Counted from the first letter of the stretch, positions 31,644 through 40,551 are shown. The stretch: 64,000 nt of DNA from GWA2-66-18 sp964537395 (GCA_964537395.1 CAZIBN010000001.1:29441-93440); one strand, 5' to 3'. Notes: a model not told the origin generated them from the letters alone. Program-made: numbers and translations.

Positions 31644-32666
31644 CTAGGGGACGAAGACGACCTTGCCGCAATCGCGCGCGGGAGAGGTCATCGCGGCGAA
31701 GCCCGCCGCGTAGTCCTTCAGAGGGAACGTGTGCGTCACGACGGGCTTCAGATCGATGGTGCCGGAACGGAGGAGGCGGTCGGCCTTGTACCAGGTCTCG
31801 AAGATCTCGCGCCCGACAATGCCGTGCACGCGCACGCCCTTGAAGATCAGGTCGTTGGCCCAGTCGAGCTCGATCTTCTTCGAGGGGATCCCGAACGCGG
31901 TGATGCGGCCTCCGCTGCGCACGCACTTGAAGGCCTGAGTGATGGCCTCCTGCGCGCCGGACATCTCGCAAACGACGTCGTACCCGTCCTTCACCTTGCC
32001 GGCCTTGATCGGGTCCTCGCCTGGCGACACGACGGTCGTAGCTCCCATCCGGATCGCGAGCTCGGCGCGGTACTTCGAGCCCTCGACCGCGATGATGCGG
32101 TCCGCGCCCGAGGCCTTCGCGACGGCGATCGAGAACAGGCCCTGCGGGCCGCAGCCCATCACCAGCACCGACTTCGCGGCGACGGGCTCGACGAGCACGG
32201 AGTACACCGCGTTGCCGAAGGGCTCGAATAACGAGCCGAGATCTCTCAATGAGTCGTCGCTGTGCTTCCACGCGCAGCGCGCGGGCACGGCCGCGTACTC
32301 GCCAAAGCCCCCGGGGCCGTCCACGCCGATGATCTTCATCTCCCGGCAGACATGTCGCTGGCCGTTCTGGCACTGGTAGCAGAGCCCGCAGAAGATGTGG
32401 CTCTCGACGGAGACGAAGTCGCCTATCTTGAAGTCGCGCGCCGCCGCGCCGACCTCGGCGATCGTGCCGCAGAACTCGTGGCCGAAGGTGCTCGGAGTTT
32501 TAAATCGCTCTGGCGCCCACGAATTCCAGCCGTAGATGGGCAGGTCCGACCCGCAGATGGAGGCCCGGTGGACCTTCACGAGCACTTCGTCCGGCTTGAT
32601 CTTCAGCTCGCCCATCGATTCATAGGCCGCGCCCGGCGCCGGCGACTTCTTGATCAATGCTTTCAT
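31644..32666 (-). CDS. tdh: L-threonine 3-dehydrogenase
   Basis: 340 residues, MDR family. Very close to Tdh in key segments: ICGSDLPIYGWNSW, GHEFCGT, structural cysteines CGLCYQCQNGQRHVC, LFEPFGNAVYSVL, GCGPQGLFSIAVAK, GREIFETWYKADRLL. It oxidises threonine to 2-amino-3-ketobutyrate, the Kbl substrate. It overlaps the proline dehydrogenase gene by ATGA. Confidence 0.93.
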   Translation of the reverse strand: MKALIKKSPAPGAAYESMGELKIKPDEVLVKVHRASICGSDLPIYGWNSWAPERFKTPSTFGHEFCGTIAEVGAAARDFKIGDFVSVESHIFCGLCYQCQNGQRHVCREMKIIGVDGPGGFGEYAAVPARCAWKHSDDSLRDLGSLFEPFGNAVYSVLVEPVAAKSVLVMGCGPQGLFSIAVAKASGADRIIAVEGSKYRAELAIRMGATTVVSPGEDPIKAGKVKDGYDVVCEMSGAQEAITQAFKCVRSGGRITAFGIPSKKIELDWANDLIFKGVRVHGIVGREIFETWYKADRLLRSGTIDLKPVVTHTFPLKDYAAGFAAMTSPARDCGKVVFVP

Positions 32667-33505
32667 TCGAAAAAGTTCCTCACGACGAAAAGCAGATTCT
32701 CCTTGCGCTCGCGTATGCGCCGGTAGAAGTACGGGAACCAGTGCGACCCGTACGGGACGTAGATGCGCACCGTATGGCCCTGCTCACGCAGCTCGCGCGC
32801 GCGCTTGCCGCGGATGCCGTACAGCATCTGCAGCTCGTAATCGGATTTAACGAGCCCCGCCGCGTCGAAGGCCTTCAGCGCCGCCGCGATGCGGGCGTCG
32901 TCGTGCGTCGCCATGGCCGGGAGCGGCGCCTTGGCGAGGATCGCCGAGCAGCGGTCGTAGCTGGCGTCCACCTCCTTCTTGTCCTGGAAGGCGACGGCCG
33001 CGGGCTCCTTGTAGGCGCCCTTGCACAGGCGCACGCGGGCCTTGCGCGCGACGGCGTCCTTGGAGTCCTGCTCGGTCCTCCGCAGGGCCGACTGAAGGAC
33101 GATGCCCACGCCGGGGTGCTTGTCGTGGATGGCGTAGAACAGATCGAGCGTCTTCTGCGTCCACTGCGAGCCTTCCATGTCGATGCGCACGAAGGTCTTG
33201 AGGCGCTCGGCCTCCGTCACGATGCTCAGAAGGCTCTCCGTCGCCAGCTTCTCGTCGAAGGCGAGCCCGAGCTGGGTGAGCTTGAGCGAGATGTTCGCGT
33301 CCACGCCGGACTCGGCGAGGCGGCGCAGCATGTTCAGATTCTCGTCTCGCGCGGCGAGAGCGTGCGGCTGGTCGAGGCTGTCCTCGCCAAGGTTGTCGAG
33401 CGTGGCCTTGAGGCCGCCGGCGTTCAGCGCGCGGACGGCTTCGATGGCCTCGGAGATATCATCGCCCGCAACGAAGCGGTGGGCCAGGAAGGTAAGCGCT
33501 CTCAT
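32663..33505 (-). CDS. Monofunctional proline dehydrogenase
   Basis: 280 residues of the FAD-binding PRODH barrel: LKLTQLGLAFD, FVRIDMEGSQWTQKTLDLF, VRLCKGAYKEP, MATHDDARI, ELQMLYGIRG, and the C-terminal YVPYGSHWFPYFYRRIRER that binds the proline carboxylate. It oxidises proline to pyrroline-5-carboxylate. No P5C dehydrogenase is adjacent. TAGAAT lies 7 bases before its ATG. Coupled to tdh, so amino-acid catabolism is grouped. Confidence 0.93.
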   Translation of the reverse strand: MRALTFLAHRFVAGDDISEAIEAVRALNAGGLKATLDNLGEDSLDQPHALAARDENLNMLRRLAESGVDANISLKLTQLGLAFDEKLATESLLSIVTEAERLKTFVRIDMEGSQWTQKTLDLFYAIHDKHPGVGIVLQSALRRTEQDSKDAVARKARVRLCKGAYKEPAAVAFQDKKEVDASYDRCSAILAKAPLPAMATHDDARIAAALKAFDAAGLVKSDYELQMLYGIRGKRARELREQGHTVRIYVPYGSHWFPYFYRRIRERKENLLFVVRNFFE

Positions 33506-33512
33506 GCGCCCG

Positions 33513-33518
33513 ATTCTA
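33513..33518 (-). promoter_or_regulatory. -10 element of the proline dehydrogenase operon
   Basis: TAGAAT, 7 bases before ATG 33505; no clear -35. Confidence 0.5.
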
Positions 33519-33896
33519 CTAGATGTTGAGGCGATCGAGCACGGAGCCCGACGAGCGGGAGAACATCAGGATCAGCCAGCCGATGAGAAAAAGGACCCCG
33601 CCGATCGGCGTCACCGCCCCCCACTTCCGTACGCCGGTGAGCGCGAGGATGTAGAGGCTGCCGGAGAACAGGACGATGCCGGCGGTGAAGCACCAGCCGG
33701 CCTTGCTCGGGCCGCGCACCGCCGCCAGGAGGAGCAACGCCAGCGCGTGATAGACCTGATAGCGCACGCCCGTCTCGAAGATGGCGAGCATGTCCGGCGT
33801 CAGCCGCGTTTTCAGCGCGTGCGCGCCGAAGGCGCCGAGGCCCACGGCGAGAAACATGAATCCCGAGCCCATACGGACCCAGAGCTCGGGGTTCAT
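33519..33896 (-). CDS. DUF423 membrane protein
   Basis: 125 residues with about four membrane helices. Matches the DUF423 (YgdD-like) family: GLGAFGAHALK near the N-terminus, then VYHALALLLLA and TPIGGVLFLIGWL. Function in the family is not established. It starts three bases after the stop of the exported HEAT protein and is probably in its transcript. Confidence 0.88.
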   Translation of the reverse strand: MNPELWVRMGSGFMFLAVGLGAFGAHALKTRLTPDMLAIFETGVRYQVYHALALLLLAAVRGPSKAGWCFTAGIVLFSGSLYILALTGVRKWGAVTPIGGVLFLIGWLILMFSRSSGSVLDRLNI

Positions 33897-33899
33897 CGT

Positions 33900-34808
33900 T
33901 TACTCCGCGTCGAGCGGGTCGTTGACGAGGACGCCGTTCTGGTCGCGGCGGATCAGATGGAAGTAGGTCTGCAGTTCCTCGGCGCGCGGGTTTCCGAGCG
34001 CGATGATCGCGGCGGTGCGCATCTGGGGGTCGCGATCGCGCGTCGCGATCTCCTCGAGCATGTCCTTCTGCATCGAGCTCACGCGGTTGGAGTGCAGCAG
34101 GATCGCGGCCCGGCGCACCGCGGCCGGGGTGTTGGCGTTGCGCGCCAGGTCGTAGGCGAGGTCGCGGACGTCGTTGTAGCCCATCAAGCCGTACAGGCTC
34201 TTGAGGGCCTCGACGCGGGCGGCTTCGTCAGTGTCGCGACCGGCGATGTTTATCAGGGCATCCTTGACGGGATTGCCGTTGACGAGGAACAAAGCCCAGA
34301 TCGCGGCGAGGCGGACGGCCTGATTGTTCTCGCGCTGCGCGGCGTCGATCACATCATTGCGAACATCAGGGCGCTGGGAGGCTGCCCAGTAGAGAGACTT
34401 ATAGGAGATCGCACGCAGGCCGATGTCGGCGCCGCGTTGCGCGTAGTCGAGCAGGGCCCGGTAAACGACGGGGTAGTTGGTGACGACGGAGAGCGTCTTC
34501 GCGGCCTCGCGGCGGACCGAGAGGTCTTCATTGCGGTTCTCGAAAACCTCGATGACGCGGTCGCGAGTGCTGGTGCGCTGAGCCACCCACGCCTTCAGCG
34601 AGCGGACGGCCTGGCGGCGGACCTCGACGTCGCGGTCGCGCAGAAGCTCGAGGAGGGCATGCTCCTCGTTCCACGAGGCGACGACGAACTTCGCGGCGAT
34701 CTGGGCCTGGCCGGCCGAAAGCGCGGAGGCGAAGGAGGCGTCGGACGAAGGCGCCGCGAACGCGGACGAGGAGAGGACGCTAGCAACCAGCAAGGTTATG
34801 ATATTCAT
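33900..34808 (-). CDS. Exported HEAT-repeat protein
   Basis: 302 residues with a signal peptide (IITLLVASVLSSSAFA) followed by HEAT-like repeats in which V-R-x-x-A segments recur (VEVRRQAVRSLKAW, LSVRREAAKTLSVV, QAVRLAAIWALFLV, AARVEALKSLYGL, AAVRRAAILLHS). Likely a periplasmic protein-binding scaffold. A good leaderless promoter precedes it. A second exported HEAT protein is at 46698-47900. Confidence 0.82.
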   Translation of the reverse strand: MNIITLLVASVLSSSAFAAPSSDASFASALSAGQAQIAAKFVVASWNEEHALLELLRDRDVEVRRQAVRSLKAWVAQRTSTRDRVIEVFENRNEDLSVRREAAKTLSVVTNYPVVYRALLDYAQRGADIGLRAISYKSLYWAASQRPDVRNDVIDAAQRENNQAVRLAAIWALFLVNGNPVKDALINIAGRDTDEAARVEALKSLYGLMGYNDVRDLAYDLARNANTPAAVRRAAILLHSNRVSSMQKDMLEEIATRDRDPQMRTAAIIALGNPRAEELQTYFHLIRRDQNGVLVNDPLDAE

Positions 34809-34814
34809 GGTCCG

Positions 34815-34843
34815 ATTCTGACAAACCCCGGCGCCGAATTCAA
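34815..34843 (-). promoter_or_regulatory. Leaderless promoter of the HEAT protein
   Basis: TTGAAT, 17 bases, CAGAAT with an upstream TGT, then 6 bases to ATG 34808. Confidence 0.6.
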
Positions 34844-34862
34844 GACCTGTGAAGGCCCAGTT

Positions 34863-35774
34863 CTAGCGGAGAGATTTCCAGAACTTATTGAAGTCGGCGG
34901 GCGGCTGAGCCTCGAAGCGCGCCGGGCGGCCCGTGAACGGGTGCTCGAAGGCGATGCGATAGGCGTGAAGCATGAGGCGCGGCGCCGAGGGCACTCCCTT
35001 TCGGTCGAACTCCGGGTCGCCCATCACGGGATGGCCGATATAGGCCAGGTGGGCGCGGATCTGGTGGGTGCGGCCGGTCAGGGGCTTCGCCTCGACCAGG
35101 GCCGCGATCTTCTTCTTGGTGACGACGCGAAAGGAGGTCTCGGCGGGCTTGCCCAGCGGCGTGACGATGATCTGGCGCTGGCCCAGCTCGCGGCCGATCG
35201 GGGCCTGGACGCGGGAGGTCGGAGGCGGGACGCCGCGGACGATCGCGCGATAGGTCTTGTCCATGTAGCGCTCCTTGAACATGTCCGTGATCGCGGCGTA
35301 GGTCTCGGGGTCCTTGGCGACGAGGAGCACGCCGCTCGTGGGACGGTCAAGGCGGTGGACGATGCCGCAGCGCGGCGTACCGGCCTTCAGGATGACCGGG
35401 CGGTGCACCTGCAGCTCGGCGGCGAGGTTCGTCTCGCGTCCGGCGCGCGCGGCCTCCGGGCTCTTGAGCCAGGAGTCTCCGAGCGGATGCATGAGCAGGC
35501 CGGAGGGCTTATTCAGGACGAGCAGGCGCTTGTCCTCGAAGAGCACCCAGGATTCGAAATCGTCGGCCGAGGCGGCGACCGTCTCCGGAAGCTCGATCAG
35601 AACGACCTGACCCTCTAATATCGGCTCATCGGCGTCGACGACCTTGCCGTCCACCTTGACCATGCCGCGCTTGATCATGTCCTTCAGGAAGGCCCGGCTG
35701 AAGCCGGTCAGGTTTTTAGAGAGAAACGCGTCCAGGCGGGGCAGGTCGTTCTCGACGATCAGGCGTTTCTTCAT
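34863..35774 (-). CDS. RluD-family pseudouridine synthase
   Basis: 303 residues. N-terminal S4-type RNA-binding domain (RLDAFLSKNLTGFSRAFLKDMIKRGMVKVDG), then the catalytic domain with the active-site aspartate in VHRLDRPTSGVLLVAK and the GRTHQIRAHLAYIGHPVMGDPEF segment. Modifies uridines in 23S rRNA; which ones cannot be told. Start ATG 35774 overlaps the lgt stop (ATGA). Last gene of the pgm-eno run. Confidence 0.92.
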   Translation of the reverse strand: MKKRLIVENDLPRLDAFLSKNLTGFSRAFLKDMIKRGMVKVDGKVVDADEPILEGQVVLIELPETVAASADDFESWVLFEDKRLLVLNKPSGLLMHPLGDSWLKSPEAARAGRETNLAAELQVHRPVILKAGTPRCGIVHRLDRPTSGVLLVAKDPETYAAITDMFKERYMDKTYRAIVRGVPPPTSRVQAPIGRELGQRQIIVTPLGKPAETSFRVVTKKKIAALVEAKPLTGRTHQIRAHLAYIGHPVMGDPEFDRKGVPSAPRLMLHAYRIAFEHPFTGRPARFEAQPPADFNKFWKSLR

Positions 35775-36508
35775 AAGGGTTTTCTCCGTAAAGCAAGGAC
35801 GGCGAGCGTCGCCGCGACGGCCGCGGCCGCCACCCACTGCGACGGGGACAGGCCGGCGACGAAGGTGCCGCGGTCGTCGCCACGCAGAAGCTCGACTGCG
35901 AAGCGCAGGGCGGCATAGCCGAGGATGTAGGCGGCAAGCACGCCGCCGGGCCGCCAGCGCCCGTCCGCGGCCCGCGGCAAGGCGAAGCGAACGAGGACGC
36001 CGAACAAGACGAGGTTCAGCACCGCCTCATAGACCTGGGTCGGATGGCGCGACGGATCGCCCGCCATCGCGATGCCCCAGGGCAGGTCCGTGTGGCGGCC
36101 GTAGCAGCAGCCCGCCGCGAGGCAGCCGAAGCGGCCGATTCCGTGGCCGAGGGCCAGCGCCATCATGCACCAGTCCGCGAGCTTGAGGAACGGGAGCTTA
36201 TGACGGCGCGCGTGCCACAGCCCCGCCGCGAGGCCGCCGATGAGCCCTCCGTAGAAGACGAAGCCGTAGCGCAGGGCCTCGAAGGTAAAGGCGAACGAGC
36301 CCGGCGTCACGATAAAGTACATGATCTTGCCGCCGACGAAGGCGCCGCCGAACACCCAGTAGACGATGTCCCAGATCTGGTCTTCCGTCTGGCCCAGGTC
36401 GGCGCGACGGGAGACGAGCCACTTCACGCCCGCCAGCCAGCCGAGCGCGACGATCACGCCGTAGGTCGAGATCTCGAGCGGGCCGAGCGTCAGCAGGACG
36501 GGGAGCAT
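35771..36508 (-). CDS. lgt: Prolipoprotein diacylglyceryl transferase, paralogue 1
   Basis: 245 residues, about seven membrane helices. Lgt attaches diacylglycerol to the lipobox cysteine. Motif region HGIGRFGCLAAGCCYG is the counterpart of the Lgt signature, in a cysteine-rich form; the C-terminal HPTQVYEAVLNLVLF and LRFAVELLRGDDR also match. It overlaps the second lgt by 19 bases. The two are clearly different proteins, so one may have a specialised role. Confidence 0.88.
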   Translation of the reverse strand: MLPVLLTLGPLEISTYGVIVALGWLAGVKWLVSRRADLGQTEDQIWDIVYWVFGGAFVGGKIMYFIVTPGSFAFTFEALRYGFVFYGGLIGGLAAGLWHARRHKLPFLKLADWCMMALALGHGIGRFGCLAAGCCYGRHTDLPWGIAMAGDPSRHPTQVYEAVLNLVLFGVLVRFALPRAADGRWRPGGVLAAYILGYAALRFAVELLRGDDRGTFVAGLSPSQWVAAAAVAATLAVLALRRKPL

Positions 36509-37254
36509 CGGCTCCTCCAGGCCATGATCACGGCCGAGGACGCGACGAGCGCCATGCCCAGCGCCTGCCCCTGCGTGAACGGACCCAGGAACGGCAAGGT
36601 ATCATCACGCAGGAGCTCGAGGGAAAAGCGCAGGACGCCGTATGCGGCGAAATGGCCGGCCGCGACGAGGCCGGGCTTGTACTTCCCCTCTTCGATCTTG
36701 AACAGGACCTGCCATAGGACGAGGGCGATCAGCAGGTCGCCGCCCGCCTCATACAGCTGGACCGGGTGGAGGCGCACGCCGAGCAGGGCCGGCGGGACCA
36801 TCGAGCGCGGATCGCGGAACACGACGCCCCAGGGCAGAGCGGTGGGCTTCCCGTAGCAGCAGCCGGCCAGGAAGCAGCCAAGCCGGCCGAAGATGTGCCC
36901 CATGAGCGCGCCCAGGAACATATAGTCCGCGAGCTTGAGGAACGGGATCTTCTTCCAACGGGCGAACAACGCCACGCACAGCGGCACGCTGACGAAGCCG
37001 CCGAAGGCCGAATAGCCGTTCATGATCGAGAGCCCCTCGCGGAAGCCGTACTGGAGCATGAACAGGATCTTGCCGCCGATGAACCCCGACAGCACGGCGA
37101 GGTTGATGATCGCGAAGAAGTCCTCCTCGCGCGGCAAGCCGATCTTCTCGCGGCGCAGGTACAGGAGGCCGGCGCTGACGATGCCCCCGACGGTGATCGC
37201 GAAGCCGTAGCCGTAAAGGTGGAACGAGCCGATGGACAGCAGGACCGGCCACAT
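36490..37254 (-). CDS. lgt: Prolipoprotein diacylglyceryl transferase, paralogue 2
   Basis: 254 residues with the same layout: GYGFAITVGGIVSAGLLYLRR, GHIFGRLGCFLAGCCYG, LHPVQLYEAGGDLLIAL, RFSLELLRDD. It follows ftsB with a TAATG overlap. Which of the tandem copies is the housekeeping Lgt is not decidable from motifs; both keep the Arg-Gly-Cys signature and the His-Pro-x-Gln-x-Tyr-Glu segment. Confidence 0.88.
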   Translation of the reverse strand: MWPVLLSIGSFHLYGYGFAITVGGIVSAGLLYLRREKIGLPREEDFFAIINLAVLSGFIGGKILFMLQYGFREGLSIMNGYSAFGGFVSVPLCVALFARWKKIPFLKLADYMFLGALMGHIFGRLGCFLAGCCYGKPTALPWGVVFRDPRSMVPPALLGVRLHPVQLYEAGGDLLIALVLWQVLFKIEEGKYKPGLVAAGHFAAYGVLRFSLELLRDDTLPFLGPFTQGQALGMALVASSAVIMAWRSRCSPSC

Positions 37255-37562
37255 TATTTCTTCTCGGGCGGCGGGAAGCGGTACTCGATCTCGCCTTTCT
37301 TGATATAGCCGAGCTCGCGGCGGGCGAGGCGCTCGACGGGGCCGTCGCCGGCGCGCAGGGCCTTGAGGCGGCCGTCGAGCTCCTTCTCCTCGCGCTCGAG
37401 CGCGACGATCTCATGGTTAAGCCGGCGCAGCTCCAGCCAGTTGCGGGTCAGCGAGCGAAAGCCTCCGTTGCCGAAGAACACGAGGAACAACCCGGCTCCG
37501 GTCAGCAGGCGGCCCCAGTGCGCGCGGACGAAAGAGGACGCGCGCCGGGCCCGGTCCTTCAC
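37254..37562 (-). CDS. ftsB: FtsB/DivIC-type septum protein
   Basis: 102 residues: short basic N-terminus, one membrane helix (LLTGAGLFLVFFGNGG), a coiled coil (LELRRLNHEIVALEREEKELDGRLKALR) and the family end ARRELGYIKKGEIEYRFP. Part of the divisome FtsQLB complex. The start is a GTG overlapping the eno stop (GTGA). The eno-ftsB order is widespread in bacteria, supporting the call. Confidence 0.88.
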   Translation of the reverse strand: MKDRARRASSFVRAHWGRLLTGAGLFLVFFGNGGFRSLTRNWLELRRLNHEIVALEREEKELDGRLKALRAGDGPVERLARRELGYIKKGEIEYRFPPPEKK

Positions 37563-38854
37563 CGCGCTCCGGCCGTGGAGGCGAAGGCGGCTCCGCCCGC
37601 GTAGGTCGCCTTGCCCTCGAGCGCCACCTCGATCTGCAGGAGGCGGTTGTATTTGGCCAGGCGCTCGGAGCGGCAGGGCGCGCCGGTCTTGATGGCGCCG
37701 GCGTTGAGCGCGACCGCGAGGTCGGCGATGAACGCGTCCTCGGTCTCTCCCGAGCGATGCGAAATCACCGTCGAGAACCCGGCCTTCTGCGCATCGGTGA
37801 CGGCCTTGACCGTCTCGGTGATCGTGCCGATCTGGTTGAGCTTGATGAGGATGGCGTTGGCCGACTTCTCCTTGATGCCGCGCGCGAGCCGCTCGGGGTT
37901 CGTCACGAACAGATCGTCGCCGATCAGGCGCAGGCGGTCGCCGAGCTTGGCGGTCATCGCCTTCCAGCCCGCCCAGTCGTCCTCGGCGAGCGGATCCTCG
38001 ATCGAGATGATCGAATACTTCGCCGCCCAGGACGCGTACACGTCCGAGATCTCGGCGGAGGTCAAAGGCTTGCCCTCGAGCACATACTTGCCGTCCTTGT
38101 AGTACTCGCTGGCCGCGCAGTCGAGGGCCAGACGAACCTTTCCCTGATAGCCGCCCTCGGCGATCACCGAGGCGAGGACCTCGAGGACCTCTACGTGGGT
38201 CTTCAGGCGCGGCGCGAAGCCGCCCTCGTCGCCGACGGCGGTCGTCATCTTCATCGCGGTCAGCTTCTTCTTGAGGATCTGATAGACCTCGGCGCCGGCG
38301 CGCAGGCCTTCGGCGAAGCTCGACGCCTCGGTCGGGACGATCATGAATTCCTGCACGTCGAGCCCGGAGTCCGCGTGCTTGCCGCCGTTGACGACGTTGA
38401 GCATCGGCGTGGGCAGAACCCACTTGTCGGACTTGATGCCGTAGGACTGACGCAGGAACGCGTAAAGCGGCAGCTTCGAGGAGACCGCTGCCGCGCGGGC
38501 CGCGGCCATGGAAACCGCCAAGATCGCGTTGGCTCCGAGGCGTCCCTTATTGGGCGTGCCATCGAGCGCGATCATCTTCGCGTCGAGCCCGGCAAGATCG
38601 GCGGCGTCGAGGCCCTTCACGGCCTTCGCCAATTCGCCCTGGGTATTCGCGACGGCCTTGAGCACGCCCTTGCCGAAGTAGCGCGCCTTGTCGCCGTCGC
38701 GCAGCTCGACAGCCTCATGCTGGCCCGTGGACGCGCCGCTCGGCACGCCCGCCGAGCCCTCGGAGCCGTCGGCGAGGACAACGGTCGCTGAGACGGTCGG
38801 GTAGCCCCGGCTGTCGAGGATCTCCAGCGCGCGAACTGATTCGATCTTAGACAT
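37559..38854 (-). CDS. eno: Enolase
   Basis: 431 residues; converts 2-phosphoglycerate to phosphoenolpyruvate. Typical segments: ALEILDSRGYPTV, SGASTGQHEAVELRD, NVVNGGKHADSGLDVQEFMIVP, IEDPLAEDDW, DDLFVTNPERL, ILIKLNQIGTITET, SHRSGETED. Full length with all metal ligands apparent. The ATG lies two bases after the pgm stop once the duplicated sequence at the scaffold join is removed. Confidence 0.97.
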   Translation of the reverse strand: MSKIESVRALEILDSRGYPTVSATVVLADGSEGSAGVPSGASTGQHEAVELRDGDKARYFGKGVLKAVANTQGELAKAVKGLDAADLAGLDAKMIALDGTPNKGRLGANAILAVSMAAARAAAVSSKLPLYAFLRQSYGIKSDKWVLPTPMLNVVNGGKHADSGLDVQEFMIVPTEASSFAEGLRAGAEVYQILKKKLTAMKMTTAVGDEGGFAPRLKTHVEVLEVLASVIAEGGYQGKVRLALDCAASEYYKDGKYVLEGKPLTSAEISDVYASWAAKYSIISIEDPLAEDDWAGWKAMTAKLGDRLRLIGDDLFVTNPERLARGIKEKSANAILIKLNQIGTITETVKAVTDAQKAGFSTVISHRSGETEDAFIADLAVALNAGAIKTGAPCRSERLAKYNRLLQIEVALEGKATYAGGAAFASTAGAR

Positions 38855-39059
38855 GGTTAGAATTTCCCCTGAAGAAGCTTCTTGCCGGCGTCGATCATCT
38901 CGGCNNNNNNNNNNNNNNNNNNNNNNNNNNNNNNNNNNNNNNNNNNNNNNNNNNNNNNNNNNNNNNNNNNNNNNNNNNNNNNNNNNNNNNNNNNNNNNNN
39001 NNNNGACATGGTTAGAATTTCCCCTGAAGAAGCTTCTTGCCGGCGTCGATCATCTCGGC
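38850..39059. other. Scaffold join: 100 N flanked by a 55-bp exact duplication
   Basis: Ns run from 38905 to 39004. The 55 bases before (38850-38904) are identical to the 55 after (39005-39059) and cover the pgm end and the eno start codon. This looks like two contigs that overlap by 55 bases but were joined with a default gap, so about 155 bases here are artificial. The copy of the pgm C-terminus on the left side is not a gene. Confidence 0.9.
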
Positions 39060-40490
39060 CAGGCGCTTGGAGGTGTGCGCCTCGGCGTACATGCGGAACA
39101 CCGGCTCGGTGCCGGAGCTGCGCAGGCCGAGCCACGCGCCGTCGCGCAGGATGAACTTGAAGCCGTCGGACTGGTCGATGCGCCACACGGAGGCGCCGGC
39201 GAGCTCCAGCGGCGGCTTGACCTTCAGGCGGCCTTCGAGCTCGATGATGTCGCGCAGGCGCTCCATCTTGTAGTTGACGCGCGCGCCGTGGAAGGCGCCG
39301 AGGTTCTTGAACAGCCGGTCGCGCACGGCGGAGAGCGACTTCTTCTCGAAGGCAACGAGCTCGAGCATCAGCACGCAGGCGAGTATGCCGTCTTTTTCAG
39401 GAACATGCCCGCGGATCGAGAGCCCGCCCGACTCTTCTCCCGCGATGAGGAAAGGTCCCGAGCGCAACAGCTCGCCGAGGTACTTGAAGCCGACCGGCGT
39501 CTCGCGCGTCTCCGAGCCGTGGGACTTGGCCACGGCGTCGATGAAGTGAGAGGTCATGACCGAGCGCGCCGCCTTGCCCTTCAGGCCGCGGTTGGTCACA
39601 AGATGCTCATAGGCCAGCGCGATGACTTCGTTCGGCTGGATCCAGACGCCGCCCGCGTCGATGATGCCGAAGCGGTCGCCGTCGCCGTCGCAGGCGAGGC
39701 CCAGGTGGAGCTTCTGCTTCTTGACCTGCTCGGCCAGGCCCGCCGTGGACTCGGGGGTGGGCTCGGGCGAGATGCCGCCCAGCAGCACGTCGCGGTCCTC
39801 GTTGCGCGCGAAGACTTCCACGCCCAGGCGCTCCTCGAGGAAGGAGCGCAGGTACAGGCGCGCGGAGCCGTGCATCGCGTCGATGCCGACCTTGAGCTTC
39901 GCCTTCTTGATCGCCTTCACGTCAAGCAGGCTTTCGAGCTGGTCGAAATAGGATTTGCGGAAATCCACCTTGTCGATCCAGGCCTCCCGGGTCGAACGCT
40001 CATCGGCCATCGTCTTGATCGCGTGCTCCCCGAGCAGCTCGATGCGGCGCTCAAGGTCGTTGGTCACGGCCGGCGAGGCGGAGCCGCCCCAGTAAGGCAT
40101 CCACTTGAAGCCGTTATACTGGGCGGGGTTGTGAGAGGCGGTGATCATCACGCCGCCGACGGCCTTGTTGGCGAGCACGGCCCAGGCGACGGCGGGCGTC
40201 GGCAGATCGGCGGACGACAGCAAGGTGCGGATGCCGTCGTTGGCGAACACCGCGGCGACCTCATGCGCGAAGTCCTCGGACTGGAAGCGGGTGTCGTAGC
40301 CCACGATGACCGTCGGCACGCGGCTGGGAGCGGCCCCCGCCAGGAACTGGCGGTACTCGTCGCTGATGTAGCCGACCTCGGGGCTTTCCTTCACGCAGCC
40401 CGCGACGCTGTGGGCGACCTTGCGAACGTTCTGGAACGTGAAGTCGTCCGAGACGATGCCGCGCCAACCGGAAGTGCCGAATCTGATCAT
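39012..40490 (-). CDS. Phosphoglucomutase/phosphomannomutase
   Basis: 492 residues of the alpha-D-phosphohexomutase family. RFGTSGWRGI at the start, the phosphoserine loop TASHNPAQYNGFK, the metal loop CDGDGDRFG, the sugar-binding GEESGGLSIRGHVPEKDG and the C-terminal phosphate loop RSSGTEPVFRMY. Interconverts hexose 1- and 6-phosphates. AAGGGG ribosome site before ATG 40490 and a separate promoter. Followed by eno; both feed central and envelope sugar metabolism. Confidence 0.93.
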   Translation of the reverse strand: MIRFGTSGWRGIVSDDFTFQNVRKVAHSVAGCVKESPEVGYISDEYRQFLAGAAPSRVPTVIVGYDTRFQSEDFAHEVAAVFANDGIRTLLSSADLPTPAVAWAVLANKAVGGVMITASHNPAQYNGFKWMPYWGGSASPAVTNDLERRIELLGEHAIKTMADERSTREAWIDKVDFRKSYFDQLESLLDVKAIKKAKLKVGIDAMHGSARLYLRSFLEERLGVEVFARNEDRDVLLGGISPEPTPESTAGLAEQVKKQKLHLGLACDGDGDRFGIIDAGGVWIQPNEVIALAYEHLVTNRGLKGKAARSVMTSHFIDAVAKSHGSETRETPVGFKYLGELLRSGPFLIAGEESGGLSIRGHVPEKDGILACVLMLELVAFEKKSLSAVRDRLFKNLGAFHGARVNYKMERLRDIIELEGRLKVKPPLELAGASVWRIDQSDGFKFILRDGAWLGLRSSGTEPVFRMYAEAHTSKRLAEMIDAGKKLLQGKF

Positions 40491-40522
40491 TGATCCCCTT
40501 AAGGCTATTGAATCGTGGGCCG

Positions 40523-40551
40523 CATATTAGGATAAGCGCGGCCAAAGGTCA
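40523..40551 (-). promoter_or_regulatory. Promoter of the pgm-eno-ftsB-lgt operon
   Basis: TTGACC, 17 bases, TAATAT on the minus strand, followed by a leader of about 30 bases with a Shine-Dalgarno site. A leadered housekeeping promoter, in contrast to the leaderless ones. Confidence 0.65.

Noticed and set aside
38857..38904. Second copy of the phosphoglucomutase C-terminus left of the Ns
   Set aside because: Exact 55-bp duplicate of the sequence right of the gap; an assembly artefact rather than a duplicated gene.
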